DNA of 33,997 nt, taken from the NCBI GenBank assembly GCA_964547485.1, contig CAZJNU010000020.1:1-33997 (forward strand), read 5' to 3'. Positions 7,874 through 14,910 of the stretch are shown one piece after another. Position 1 is the first letter of the stretch, and each line of letters starts with the position of its first letter. The position numbers and the translations under genes are program-made. The notes under the pieces were generated by a model. That model was not told where the DNA came from. It saw nothing but the letters and a program-made list of their open reading frames with translations, and did no database searches. This stretch comes from JACJWR01 sp964547485. Its GTDB lineage: Bacteria; Actinomycetota; Actinomycetes; S36-B12; UBA10799.

Positions 7874-7919
7874 CGCTGAGGGTAAAGATCAAACATTTGT
7901 TCGATCTTTACCCTCAGCG
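7874..7919. promoter_or_regulatory. LexA-type SOS box 2 embedded in a 46-bp inverted repeat
   Basis: The core TCAAACATTTGTTCGA (7889-7904) matches the LexA consensus with one substitution. It is the centre of an inverted repeat with 21-base arms (7874-7894 and 7899-7919; outer part CGCTGAGGGTAAAGATC) that differ at one position only, A7891 opposite C7902. It lies 69 bases from box 1 centre to centre. The arms are unrelated in sequence to those of box 1, so this is not a simple duplication. Confidence 0.75.
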
Positions 7920-7953
7920 CCAGTCCCCACACCTTCGCCTTCGGCCCGACCTC

Positions 7954-7986
7954 GACCTCTACCCGACCTCTACCCGACCTCTACCC
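7954..7986. repeat. 11-bp tandem repeat, three exact copies, intergenic
   Basis: GACCTCTACCC occurs three times in tandem, with a GACCTC partial copy just before (7948-7953). It lies in the 371-base gap between the divergent DUF6504 operon and the gene at 8128. Apart from this repeat and the two LexA palindromes the gap (7757-8127) contains only a candidate -10 box for the plus-strand gene; an 85-codon reading frame across it has no family resemblance. Confidence 0.9.
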
Positions 7987-8115
7987 GAGGACTTCGCCGG
8001 CCTACCCGACGGCGCGACCTCAGACGCTATTCCCGTTGCTGCACAACAACTTTTTGAGAGAAGATTCACGCCGCGACACTCTTTTGGAGGGTATCGCTGA
8101 AGCCCTCGGAAGTCG

Positions 8116-8121
8116 TACTTT
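8116..8121 (+). promoter_or_regulatory. Candidate -10 box (TACTTT) for a leaderless transcript of the 8128 gene
   Basis: TACTTT ends 6 bases before the GTG at 8128, so transcription would begin at or next to the start codon. No clear -35 element is seen. The same spacing recurs before many starts in this window. Confidence 0.5.
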
Positions 8122-8127
8122 TGAAGG

Positions 8128-8757
8128 GTGAGCCTTCATCTGCCGACGAAATCCCGACCGCCGCTGCGGGCCGGGATTTCTCTGGCTGTGCGCGCCGATG
8201 AACTCACGGCGCTGGAGCCCGGTCGGCTGCTGCTACCACCGACCGAACTGCGCATCGCTACCGGCACCGCCGCCGTCCTCGTCGGCGGGACGCCGATCAG
8301 TCGGCTGGTCCTCGCCCACGCCCTGACCGGCCGCCTGCCCACCGAGCGAGTCCGGCTCCGCGGTCGGTTGGAGGTGTTCGGCGCAACCTCCGCTGCCGAC
8401 ATCCGGGACCGGTCATTGCTCGCCCTTCCCTGGCGCGCTCGGACCCGACCCACAGCCGTCGCCCGACGACTGGCGGCTCTGGAGTGGGCCACCGATCGAG
8501 CAGTGGGCGCCCGTAGACCCCACCTGCTGCTGGTCGTGCTCAGCCCTGGCCTGGAGGGATTGCAGCCGGACGAGGTCGCTCAGGTTGTAGCTGCGACGAC
8601 CAGTTTGAATGACCTCGGGCCGACCGTACTGCTGACCGGTCCGGACCCAGCGCCCGCGTCGGGAGGAACGAAGGCTTCTGGCGGTCCCTCGCTTGCACAG
8701 CACCCCGCGAAGCCAACCTTCGGCGGTACCATCACCGTGGCCGCGCTCCCAAGCTGA
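8128..8757 (+). CDS. Hypothetical protein, possibly a degenerate ABC-type ATPase
   Basis: A 209-residue protein from GTG 8128. The base composition by codon position looks like a real gene, but I do not recognise a family with confidence. The order of elements recalls an ABC ATPase: an early strand followed by a loop where Walker A would be (AVLVGGTPISRLVLAHALTG, no GxxxxGK[ST]), then RLRGRLEVFG, then an apolar strand with GL and a small acidic patch where Walker B would be (HLLLVVLSPGLEGLQPDE, no catalytic Glu after the Asp). Both nucleotide motifs are thus missing key residues. The C-terminus is Pro/Gly/Ala-rich. It is divergent from the SOS operon and 58 bases before the hydrolase. Function not assigned. 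Confidence 0.55.
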   Translation: MSLHLPTKSRPPLRAGISLAVRADELTALEPGRLLLPPTELRIATGTAAVLVGGTPISRLVLAHALTGRLPTERVRLRGRLEVFGATSAADIRDRSLLALPWRARTRPTAVARRLAALEWATDRAVGARRPHLLLVVLSPGLEGLQPDEVAQVVAATTSLNDLGPTVLLTGPDPAPASGGTKASGGPSLAQHPAKPTFGGTITVAALPS

Positions 8758-8815
8758 GTCGAATCGGCAGCCTCACGCGTCGGGGAGCCACCAACTGCGC
8801 CGATGAGGAGATTCG

Positions 8816-9691
8816 ATGGGCCTGGCAAAGATGCGCTTCGGTCGCGGCTCGAACCCCGGCCTCTCCCGAGTCACCGGCTCGCCCCCACCCAAGTTCGCCG
8901 CCGGACTCGCCTACGAAACCGCTGGCAGCGGAGAACCGCTGCTGCTCGTACACGGCGTGGCCTCCAGCCGCGGCGCCTTCAACCCCGTCATCGACTTGTT
9001 GGCCCAGCACTTCCGGGTGATCGCCGTGGACCTGCCCGGTCACGGCGACTCCCCTGTCTCGGCCCGTCCCGGCCCGCTGACCCCGGGTATGCAAGCCCTC
9101 GCCGTGGCGAATCTGCTGGACGAGTTGGGGATCGTCCGGGCACACCTGGTCGGGAACTCGATGGGAGGCTGGGTAACCCTGGAACTCGCCGCTGACCAGC
9201 GCGCGACCAGCGTCACCGGGCTGTGCCCGGCAGGTCTGTGGCAACCGCACACGACCCGGAGTCGGGTGTTGGACTTCAACCACAGCGTCTCAGTGCTGGC
9301 CGGGCCGGTGACCCCGATCGCGATGCGAGTGGCCCCGCTGCGGGAGTACCTGTTCCGGGGAGCCGTGGAACGTCGCTACCGGGTGGACTACGCCACTGCC
9401 CGAACGGCGGTGGACGGCCAACGGGCCGCAGCCGGGTTCGACGCGGCCCACCTCGGCCTGCTTGATGCCTGGTTCACTCGAGCCGAGCAGATCCCCACCG
9501 ACGTTCCGGTGACCGTCATCTTCGGGGACAACGACCAGATGCTGCCGGCGGACACCAGCCAGATCCGCGAACTTGCCCCGGCCCACGCAGACTGGCTGGT
9601 GCAGCCGCGGATGGGACACGCACCGATGTGGGACGACCCGGAGGGGACAGTCGCCGCGATTCGCCGGACCACCGCCCGAGCCGTCAGCTGA
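8816..9691 (+). CDS. Alpha/beta-fold hydrolase
   Basis: A 291-residue alpha/beta hydrolase starting at ATG 8816 with GAGGAG 6-7 bases upstream. The oxyanion motif LLLVHGVASSRGAF is followed by VIAVDLPGHGDSP, the nucleophile elbow LVGNSMGGW (Ser115), the acid in VIFGDNDQML (Asp238 or Asp240) and the catalytic His in RMGHAPMWDDPE (His268), so the triad is intact. There is no signal peptide, so it should be cytoplasmic. The substrate cannot be read from sequence; relatives include esterases, epoxide hydrolases and haloalkane dehalogenase-like enzymes. It precedes the carotenoid operon by about 97 bases on the same strand, but that operon has its own candidate promoter, so a role in carotenoid metabolism (for example acylation turnover) is only a possibility. 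Confidence 0.85.
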   Translation: MGLAKMRFGRGSNPGLSRVTGSPPPKFAAGLAYETAGSGEPLLLVHGVASSRGAFNPVIDLLAQHFRVIAVDLPGHGDSPVSARPGPLTPGMQALAVANLLDELGIVRAHLVGNSMGGWVTLELAADQRATSVTGLCPAGLWQPHTTRSRVLDFNHSVSVLAGPVTPIAMRVAPLREYLFRGAVERRYRVDYATARTAVDGQRAAAGFDAAHLGLLDAWFTRAEQIPTDVPVTVIFGDNDQMLPADTSQIRELAPAHADWLVQPRMGHAPMWDDPEGTVAAIRRTTARAVS

Positions 9692-9775
9692 GGACGCTGC
9701 TCGCGTATCGACGCGCTGCTCGACCAGCGACGTGGGCCGGTCGACGCGGACGGACCGCCCCGGAGGATGTCCCCG

Positions 9776-9781
9776 TACGAT
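9776..9781 (+). promoter_or_regulatory. Candidate -10 box (TACGAT) for the crtA-cruF-glycosyltransferase operon
   Basis: TACGAT lies 7 bases before the GTG start at 9789 and there is no Shine-Dalgarno sequence in between, which points to a leaderless transcript. A matching -35 is not obvious. Confidence 0.5.
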
Positions 9782-9788
9782 CGGCTGC

Positions 9789-10532
9789 GTGGACAACCAG
9801 GTCGTCGAGTTCCGGGTGTGGCGGGTGCCGACGGACAAGGTGCCCTCGGCAATTTTGCATATGGCCCGCGATCGGGGACCCCTGCGGCGGACCCCGGGTG
9901 TGACCTTCCAGAAGTTGCTCGGGACAGGTTCAGGGCAATCCTTCACGCTCCGCGACGCCGACCTGCACCACTGGGCGCTGCTGACCGTGTTCGACGCCCA
10001 ATCCGATGCCGACCGGTTCGCCGACAACGAGCTGCTGAAGGGTTGGCAGCGAATTTGCGCCGAGTCGCTCACCGTCCGAATGACACCGCTGAGTTCCCGC
10101 GGCCAGTGGGCCGGACGGGAGCCGTTCGAGCTGCAACAGCCTGCGAGGTGGCGCGGACCGGTCGCCGCGCTGACCCGCGGGCGGGTGAAGGCGAGCCAGT
10201 GGCGTGCCTTCTGGCAGGCAGTCCCGCCGGTCGCACTGGATCTCAACAGTCGCGCAGGATTGCTGATGAGCATCGGTATCGGCGAGGCGCCGGTCGGCCT
10301 GCAGGGAACCTTCAGCCTGTGGGAGTCCGGGCAGGATCTGTCCGCCTTCGCGCATCGCGGACCCGCCCATCAACAGGTAATCAGCCAAACCCGGGAACGT
10401 GATTGGTATGCCGAGGAACTGTTCGCCAGGTTTGCGGTCCAAAGTGTCACCGGCACCTTCCACGGCCGTCCGATCGTCGACCACCTGGCCACCGATGGGG
10501 CCGACGGCGCCGCCGACGGGTCTGCGCCGTGA
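9789..10532 (+). CDS. crtA: CrtA-like carotenoid (spheroidene-type) monooxygenase
   Basis: A 247-residue protein. GTG 9789 is selected because the conserved region begins right after it (VVEFRVWRVPTDKVPSAILHMARDRGPLRRTPGVTF) and a -10 box lies 7 bases upstream; the frame is open further upstream without a ribosome site. The blocks KLLGTGSGQSFTLRDADLHHWALLTVFD, SRGQWAGREPFE and ALTRGRVKASQWRAFWQAVP resemble the spheroidene monooxygenase (CrtA) family of the dimeric alpha-beta barrel type, which inserts oxygen at C-2 of acyclic carotenoid ends. Its stop overlaps the next start as GTGA, so it is coupled to the CruF-like hydratase. Expected reaction here is 2'-hydroxylation or 2'-ketolation of the psi end. 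The family assignment is firm; the exact product is inferred. Confidence 0.8.
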   Translation: MDNQVVEFRVWRVPTDKVPSAILHMARDRGPLRRTPGVTFQKLLGTGSGQSFTLRDADLHHWALLTVFDAQSDADRFADNELLKGWQRICAESLTVRMTPLSSRGQWAGREPFELQQPARWRGPVAALTRGRVKASQWRAFWQAVPPVALDLNSRAGLLMSIGIGEAPVGLQGTFSLWESGQDLSAFAHRGPAHQQVISQTRERDWYAEELFARFAVQSVTGTFHGRPIVDHLATDGADGAADGSAP

Positions 10533-11371
10533 CGTCTGCTGTTCCCGCACGCTGGCTGCCGTGGTTGCTGACAGGGCTGGCCATCGCGGCTCAGATCGCC
10601 TGGCCGCTGACGGCAGGATCCGGACGCACAGCCACTACTCAGGCCGTGGTGGTGCTGTTCGCCGCGGCCAGCATCTCGCACGCGTGGGTGCACCGGGGTG
10701 GCAGTTGGTGCGCGCGCTACACAGCGATCACATTGGCGTTCGGATTCGGCGTCGAAGTGCTGGGCGTCAGCACCGGACTGCCGTTCTCCGGCTACTCCTA
10801 CGGCCCTGCCCTCACCCCGCAATTGCTCGGAGTGCCGGTCGTGGTGCCGCTGGCCTGGGCGATGATGGCCTACCCGGCGATGCTGGTCGGCCGGGCGCTG
10901 GCAGTCACGAAACCGGGGCAGGTGGCGATCGGCGCCTTTGCGCTGTCCGCCTGGGATCTGTTCCTGGATCCGCAGATGGTCGGTGAGAGTTACTGGACCT
11001 GGGATACCCCCGAGCCCACACTTCCTGGCGTCCCAGGGATCCCGATTGCCAACTACCTGGGCTGGTTGGCGGCTGCCGCAGTACTGATGGCCCTATTGTC
11101 CTGGCTGCCCGAATTGGTGGCCGACGATCGGGTGCCTGCCGTGCTGTACGGCTGGACCTGGCTCGGCGGCGTCGTCGCCAATGCCGTATTCCTGGGTCGC
11201 CCAGCAGTGGCGCTCTGGGGAGGTCTCGCGATGGGCCTCGTGGCCGTGCCCTATCTACGCACGGTGCTGGCCGCAACCCGATCCTCGCGAGCACGACCCG
11301 CACCCTCGCCGGCCGCCGCCGCAGCCTCCACCGAGACGACCTCTGCGGCGACAGACGGAGACGGACTGTGA
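10529..11371 (+). CDS. cruF: CruF-like carotenoid 1',2'-hydratase (DUF422 membrane protein)
   Basis: A 280-residue integral membrane protein starting at GTG 10529 within the crtA stop. About seven hydrophobic segments are visible. The DUF422/CruF signatures are FGFGVEVLGVSTGLPFSGYSYG, LGVPVVVPLAWAMMAYPAML, AWDLFLDPQMVGESYWTWD and GVPGIPIANYLGWL, with conserved Glu and Asp residues inside membrane segments that are likely catalytic. Members (CruF; bisanhydrobacterioruberin hydratase) add water across the terminal C1'-C2' double bond of acyclic carotenoid ends to give a tertiary 1'-hydroxyl. The following glycosyltransferase then has an acceptor hydroxyl. The C-terminal 30 residues are Ala/Ser/Thr-rich and likely disordered. 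Its stop overlaps the glycosyltransferase start (GTGA). Confidence 0.85.
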   Translation: MTSAVPARWLPWLLTGLAIAAQIAWPLTAGSGRTATTQAVVVLFAAASISHAWVHRGGSWCARYTAITLAFGFGVEVLGVSTGLPFSGYSYGPALTPQLLGVPVVVPLAWAMMAYPAMLVGRALAVTKPGQVAIGAFALSAWDLFLDPQMVGESYWTWDTPEPTLPGVPGIPIANYLGWLAAAAVLMALLSWLPELVADDRVPAVLYGWTWLGGVVANAVFLGRPAVALWGGLAMGLVAVPYLRTVLAATRSSRARPAPSPAAAAASTETTSAATDGDGL

Positions 11372-12576
11372 CGTCCTTCGACGGCTGGCCGCACCGAGGA
11401 CTGGTTGCCAGGAGCTGGTCGGTCAACGTGGCGGTGGGGACGGCCTTGGCTCTGCTGGGCACCGTGAACACCGTGCGGAACCTCCGCATCCTGCGGCTGC
11501 CGCCGCCGGTCCCGGTCGACTCGCGACCCGCGGCTGACCGGATCTCGGTGCTGATCCCGCTGCGGGATGAGGAGAATCGGGCGTCAGCCTGCCTCCGATC
11601 CCTGCAGGGCCAACAGTTCGACGAACTGCTCGTGCTAGATGACGACTCCCGTGATGGCACGGTCGCGCTGGTGGAACGGGAGTTCGCGTTGGCCCGAGCG
11701 GCCGAACCGGAAGGCGGCCGCTACCACTACCGGCCGGAGCGAGCCCTGTTGCGAACCGGCCCAAAGGACCAGCCGCCACCCTCCTGGCTCGGCAAGCCCT
11801 GGGCCTGTCAACGATTGGCTGACCGGGCATCCGGTGATGTGCTGGTCTTCCTAGATGCGGACGTGGTGGTCGATCCTGACGGCATCCGGCGAGCGGTGGA
11901 ATTGCTGCGCACTGCCGACCTGGACGTGATCTGCCCCTACCCGCGGCAGCAGGTCGTCGGTGCCCTCGGCAGGCTGATCCAACCGTTGTTGCAGTGGTCT
12001 TGGCTGACGACTCTGCCGCTGGATCTGGCCGAGCGAAGCCGGCGCCCTTCGCTCGCGGCTGGCAACGGCCAGTTCCTGGTGGTCGACGCAGCCAGCTACC
12101 GCAGAGCGGGGAGTCACGCCTCGGTTGCCGACAAGGTGATCGAGGATGTCGCACTTGTGCGCGCGATCAAGTCGACCGGCGGGACCGGCGGGATGGTCGA
12201 CGGCACGGATCTGGCCCGCTGCCGGATGTACGACGGGAACCGCGACCTGATCGCCGGCTACACCAAGAGCCTGTGGGCAGCGTTCGGCTCACCTGCCAGC
12301 GCCGTCGCAGCACTGACCCTGTTGGGCGTGACCTACCTGCTGCCACCGGCCGCACTCCTACTCGGACCAGGCCGACACACCCGGGTGGTCGGTGGGATCG
12401 GGTACGCCGCGGCCGTCACAGGTCGCGTTCTGGTGGCCAGACGAACCCGGCAACGGGTGTTCCCCGACGCTCTTCTGCAGCCGGCAAGCATCGCCGCATT
12501 GGCGGGGCTGACGGTTGAATCATTTCGACGTCGACGTCGAGGAGAGCTGCGTTGGCGGGGACGGCAGATCCCGTAG
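11368..12576 (+). CDS. Family 2 glycosyltransferase, probably carotenoid glycosyltransferase (CruG-like)
   Basis: A 402-residue membrane-anchored glycosyltransferase starting at GTG 11368 inside the preceding stop. A hydrophobic segment at about residues 18-33 is followed by a GT-A domain: ISVLIPLRDEENRASACLRS, LLVLDDDSRDGT, VLVFLDADVVVDP (the DxD motif) and later GNGQFLVVDAASYRRAG and VIEDVALVRAIK with the ED acid pair. Two or more C-terminal hydrophobic segments (LTLLGVTYLLPPAALLLGPG and beyond) end in an Arg-rich tail. CruG-type GT2 enzymes are found directly downstream of CruF in carotenoid-glycoside producers; with that context this gene most likely transfers a sugar from UDP- or GDP-sugar onto the hydroxyl made by CruF or CrtA. 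Sugar identity cannot be read. Confidence 0.82.
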   Translation: MTSFDGWPHRGLVARSWSVNVAVGTALALLGTVNTVRNLRILRLPPPVPVDSRPAADRISVLIPLRDEENRASACLRSLQGQQFDELLVLDDDSRDGTVALVEREFALARAAEPEGGRYHYRPERALLRTGPKDQPPPSWLGKPWACQRLADRASGDVLVFLDADVVVDPDGIRRAVELLRTADLDVICPYPRQQVVGALGRLIQPLLQWSWLTTLPLDLAERSRRPSLAAGNGQFLVVDAASYRRAGSHASVADKVIEDVALVRAIKSTGGTGGMVDGTDLARCRMYDGNRDLIAGYTKSLWAAFGSPASAVAALTLLGVTYLLPPAALLLGPGRHTRVVGGIGYAAAVTGRVLVARRTRQRVFPDALLQPASIAALAGLTVESFRRRRRGELRWRGRQIP

Positions 12577-12600
12577 GGCGGCAACGCCCCGGCAAGAACC

Positions 12601-13365
12601 TCACTCCGACGGTCGCGATGCGGCCGGGTAGAGCGGGGGCCGACCACCGACGCCAGCCCACAGTCGGGTGCCGTACTCGAAGTGCCACCATTCCCGCGCC
12701 AACACCACGAAACCGGCCGCGGACATGGTCGCGTAGAGCAGCCGACGCAGGTCGCGGGCTTGCCTGGCCGCCGAATCGGCAGCGGCAGCTGGCGGCTCCA
12801 GCGAGGCGGTGAAGGCGCGGACATCGAACTCATCGAAACCCGTGCCCATCGCCAGCGGACGGTTTCGCCAGGTCAGCGTCAGATCGACCGTGCCACCGGT
12901 CGTGTGCGGCGTCGGGGTAGCCGGATCCGGTGAGGGGCGGCTGACGAACCCCGGCGGTAGGCCGGGTCGGCTGTAGGCCAGCCGATAGAGCTCCTGTTGC
13001 AGCAACGGATCCCGCCAGCCGTCGAACACTGCAAGTCCCCAGTCGGGTGGTAGTGACTCAGCCGCGGCCACGAGCCGATCGGCGGCGCGACGTCGCAACC
13101 ACAGCTGTCCCACTGAGGCGGCCAAGCCCACGTGCCAGTAACTCCCGATGGACCGGATCCGGGGATGGCGCACGACGACAAGGGGCTCGGACCGGCCGGC
13201 AGCATCCGGCGCTACCCGCGGCAGTGGCTCCGCACCCGCGGCTTCGGGGTCCAACAACAGCGGCAATTCCGGGCGGGCGGGAATCTGCAGATCCACCCGC
13301 GGACGCTGGCAGCACCAACTGAAATCGCACCCGGCAGCGAGGCTCGGGACTCCCGGATCGGACAT
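12601..13365 (-). CDS. D-alanyl-D-alanine dipeptidase, VanX/M15D family
   Basis: A 254-residue protein starting at ATG 13365, preceded by six G residues and a GACGAT box, so possibly leaderless. The zinc-peptidase motifs are complete: an Arg in GLAVFDGWRDP that contacts substrate, zinc ligands His and Asp in PHTTGGTVDLTLTW, and the catalytic Glu and third ligand His in LAREWWHFEYGTRLWAG. SxHxxG is replaced by the VanX-type PHTTGG. There is no signal peptide, which fits a cytoplasmic enzyme that hydrolyses D-Ala-D-Ala or related dipeptides in peptidoglycan recycling. No VanA/VanH ligase partner is present, so vancomycin resistance is not implied. It is divergent from the CrtD-like gene with only 42 bases between starts. 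The same frame remains open to 14070 but that part is antisense to the desaturase. Confidence 0.88.
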   Translation of the reverse strand: MSDPGVPSLAAGCDFSWCCQRPRVDLQIPARPELPLLLDPEAAGAEPLPRVAPDAAGRSEPLVVVRHPRIRSIGSYWHVGLAASVGQLWLRRRAADRLVAAAESLPPDWGLAVFDGWRDPLLQQELYRLAYSRPGLPPGFVSRPSPDPATPTPHTTGGTVDLTLTWRNRPLAMGTGFDEFDVRAFTASLEPPAAAADSAARQARDLRRLLYATMSAAGFVVLAREWWHFEYGTRLWAGVGGRPPLYPAASRPSE

Positions 13366-13371
13366 CCCCCC

Positions 13372-13377
13372 ATCGTC
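13372..13377 (-). promoter_or_regulatory. Candidate -10 box (GACGAT) for the VanX-like gene
   Basis: On the minus strand GACGAT is followed by six G residues and then the ATG at 13365. The G-run is too close to the ATG to be a normal ribosome site, so a leaderless start is the simpler reading. Weak on its own; supported by the same spacing elsewhere in the window. Confidence 0.35.
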
Positions 13378-13407
13378 GTCTATCAGGACTCTGGCACGCT
13401 TGCGGGC

Positions 13408-14910
13408 ATGGCAGAGGTAGTGGTGATCGGTGCCGGAATGGGCGGCCTGGCCGCTGCCGCCCGACTGTCGGTGAAGGGCCATCGCGTCCGGATCCTGGAG
13501 GCCGGTCCCTCCTATGGCGGCAAACTCGGCAGCTACTCCCGGGACGGTTTCGTGTTCGACACCGGGCCCAGCCTGCTGACGCTGCCCGCCGTCTACCGGG
13601 ATCTGTTCATCAAGACCGGCAGGTCTCAGCTGGAGGACTGCGTCGACCTGCAACCGGTCGAGCCGGCCTTTCGCTATACGTTCGCCGACGGAACCGTCGC
13701 GGAGTTGCCCGGCTCCGGCACCGGCGCGTGCGCGACCGCCCTCGGCGACGCCCTCGGCGGAGCGGCCGCCGACGATTGGCGGGCGCTGATGAAGCGGGCA
13801 GGCGAGGTCTGGCGGATTACCCGCCGACCGGTGTTGGAGTCCCCGCTGTCGGGTCCCCGGGACCTGCTCGGCCTGATGAGCAGTGTCACCGATATCCGCA
13901 CGGTCGCTCCGTGGCGCAGCCTGCGGGACCAAGGCCGGGCGAGCCTGCGCGACGACCGATTGGTGACGCTGCTGGATCGCTATGCGACCTACACCGGATC
14001 CGATCCGCGTCGAGCGCCGGCGGCACTGGTGACGGTGCCCTATGTGGAACAGTCCTTCGGCGCCTGGCACCTCGGCGGCGGGATCCGAACTCTGGCCGAC
14101 GCCCTCTACGACCGCTGCCTGAAGCGGGGAATTGACGTCGATCTCAACGCCGCGGTGACGAGGATTACTACCGCCGATGGTCGAGTCACCGGCGTCGAAC
14201 TGGCCGACGGCCGCCGACTGGCGTGCGAAGTCGTCGTCGCCAACGCCGACGCCGCGAACGTCTACGGCCGGATGCTAAACGACCCGGCGGCGCGGGCGCC
14301 GTTGCGCTCGCTGAACCACGCGACCCCATCATTCAGCGGCTTCGTGCTATTGCTGGCGGTTCGTGGCCGAACGCCCGGCCTGCGCCACCACAACGTCTGG
14401 TTCCCGCACGACTACGACGCCGAATTCGATTCGGTGTTCGGCCGCCGCGGCGACCCGGCCCATCCTGCGACAGACCCGACGATCTACGTCTGCGCGCCGG
14501 CGGATCCCGCGATGCGTCCCGATGACGACCACGAAGCATGGTTCGTGCTGGTGAACGCTCCCCGGCACGGCACCGGACCCGGCTGCATCGACTGGCATCA
14601 ACCCGGCCTGGCGGAGAGCTACGCCGACCGGGTGCTGACGGTGCTCGCGGGTCGCGGCACGGATATCCGTGACCGGGTGCTGTGGCGCGAAATCCGCACG
14701 CCGGCGGATCTTGAGTCCGCCACCGGCGCACCCGGAGGTGCCATCTACGGGACCTCCTCGAACGGCACCCGGGCCGCGTTCCTGCGACCTGCGAATCGAT
14801 CGCCGGTCGGCGGCCTCTACCTGGTAGGGGGGTCGGTACACCCCGGCGGCGGACTGCCGTTGGTGGCGATGTCGGCCGAGATCGTCGCCAATCTGATCGG
14901 ACGGGCCTGA
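13408..14910 (+). CDS. CrtD/CrtI-family carotenoid desaturase (probable 3',4'-desaturase)
   Basis: A 500-residue FAD-dependent carotenoid desaturase. ATG 13408 begins directly before the Rossmann motif VVVIGAGMGGLAAAARL (GxGxxG, residues 6-11); the frame is open upstream to 13132 but that part is antisense to the dipeptidase. Also present are GGKLGSYSRDGFVFDTGPSL, the substrate-region FGAWHLGGGIRTLADAL and the C-terminal FAD motif GLYLVGGSVHPGGGLPLVAMSA. It differs clearly from the second desaturase at 17610, which looks like the phytoene desaturase. With CruF, CrtA and a glycosyltransferase upstream, this copy is best read as CrtD, introducing the 3',4' double bond next to the 1'-hydroxyl. 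It ends exactly where the convergent phosphatidyltransferase ends, with no base between stop codons. Confidence 0.82.
   Translation: MAEVVVIGAGMGGLAAAARLSVKGHRVRILEAGPSYGGKLGSYSRDGFVFDTGPSLLTLPAVYRDLFIKTGRSQLEDCVDLQPVEPAFRYTFADGTVAELPGSGTGACATALGDALGGAAADDWRALMKRAGEVWRITRRPVLESPLSGPRDLLGLMSSVTDIRTVAPWRSLRDQGRASLRDDRLVTLLDRYATYTGSDPRRAPAALVTVPYVEQSFGAWHLGGGIRTLADALYDRCLKRGIDVDLNAAVTRITTADGRVTGVELADGRRLACEVVVANADAANVYGRMLNDPAARAPLRSLNHATPSFSGFVLLLAVRGRTPGLRHHNVWFPHDYDAEFDSVFGRRGDPAHPATDPTIYVCAPADPAMRPDDDHEAWFVLVNAPRHGTGPGCIDWHQPGLAESYADRVLTVLAGRGTDIRDRVLWREIRTPADLESATGAPGGAIYGTSSNGTRAAFLRPANRSPVGGLYLVGGSVHPGGGLPLVAMSAEIVANLIGRA

Noticed and set aside
7843..8100. 85-codon plus-strand reading frame across the LexA region
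   Set aside because: It runs through the second palindrome and the 11-bp repeat, has no ribosome site and no family-like composition; the region is better explained as regulatory DNA.
9789..12576. C50 carotenoid (decaprenoxanthin or bacterioruberin) pathway
   Set aside because: CruF-like hydratase and CrtYcd would fit, but no lycopene elongase of the UbiA prenyltransferase type is encoded in the window.
12601..13365. Vancomycin-resistance determinant
   Set aside because: Only a VanX-like dipeptidase is present; no VanH, VanA-type ligase or VanRS pair is near, so housekeeping peptidoglycan recycling is the simpler reading.
13366..14070. Upstream extension of the VanX-like frame to a 489-residue protein
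   Set aside because: The added part is antisense to the N-terminal half of the CrtD-like desaturase, whose motifs are unmistakable; the frame stays open because of GC-rich codon bias.
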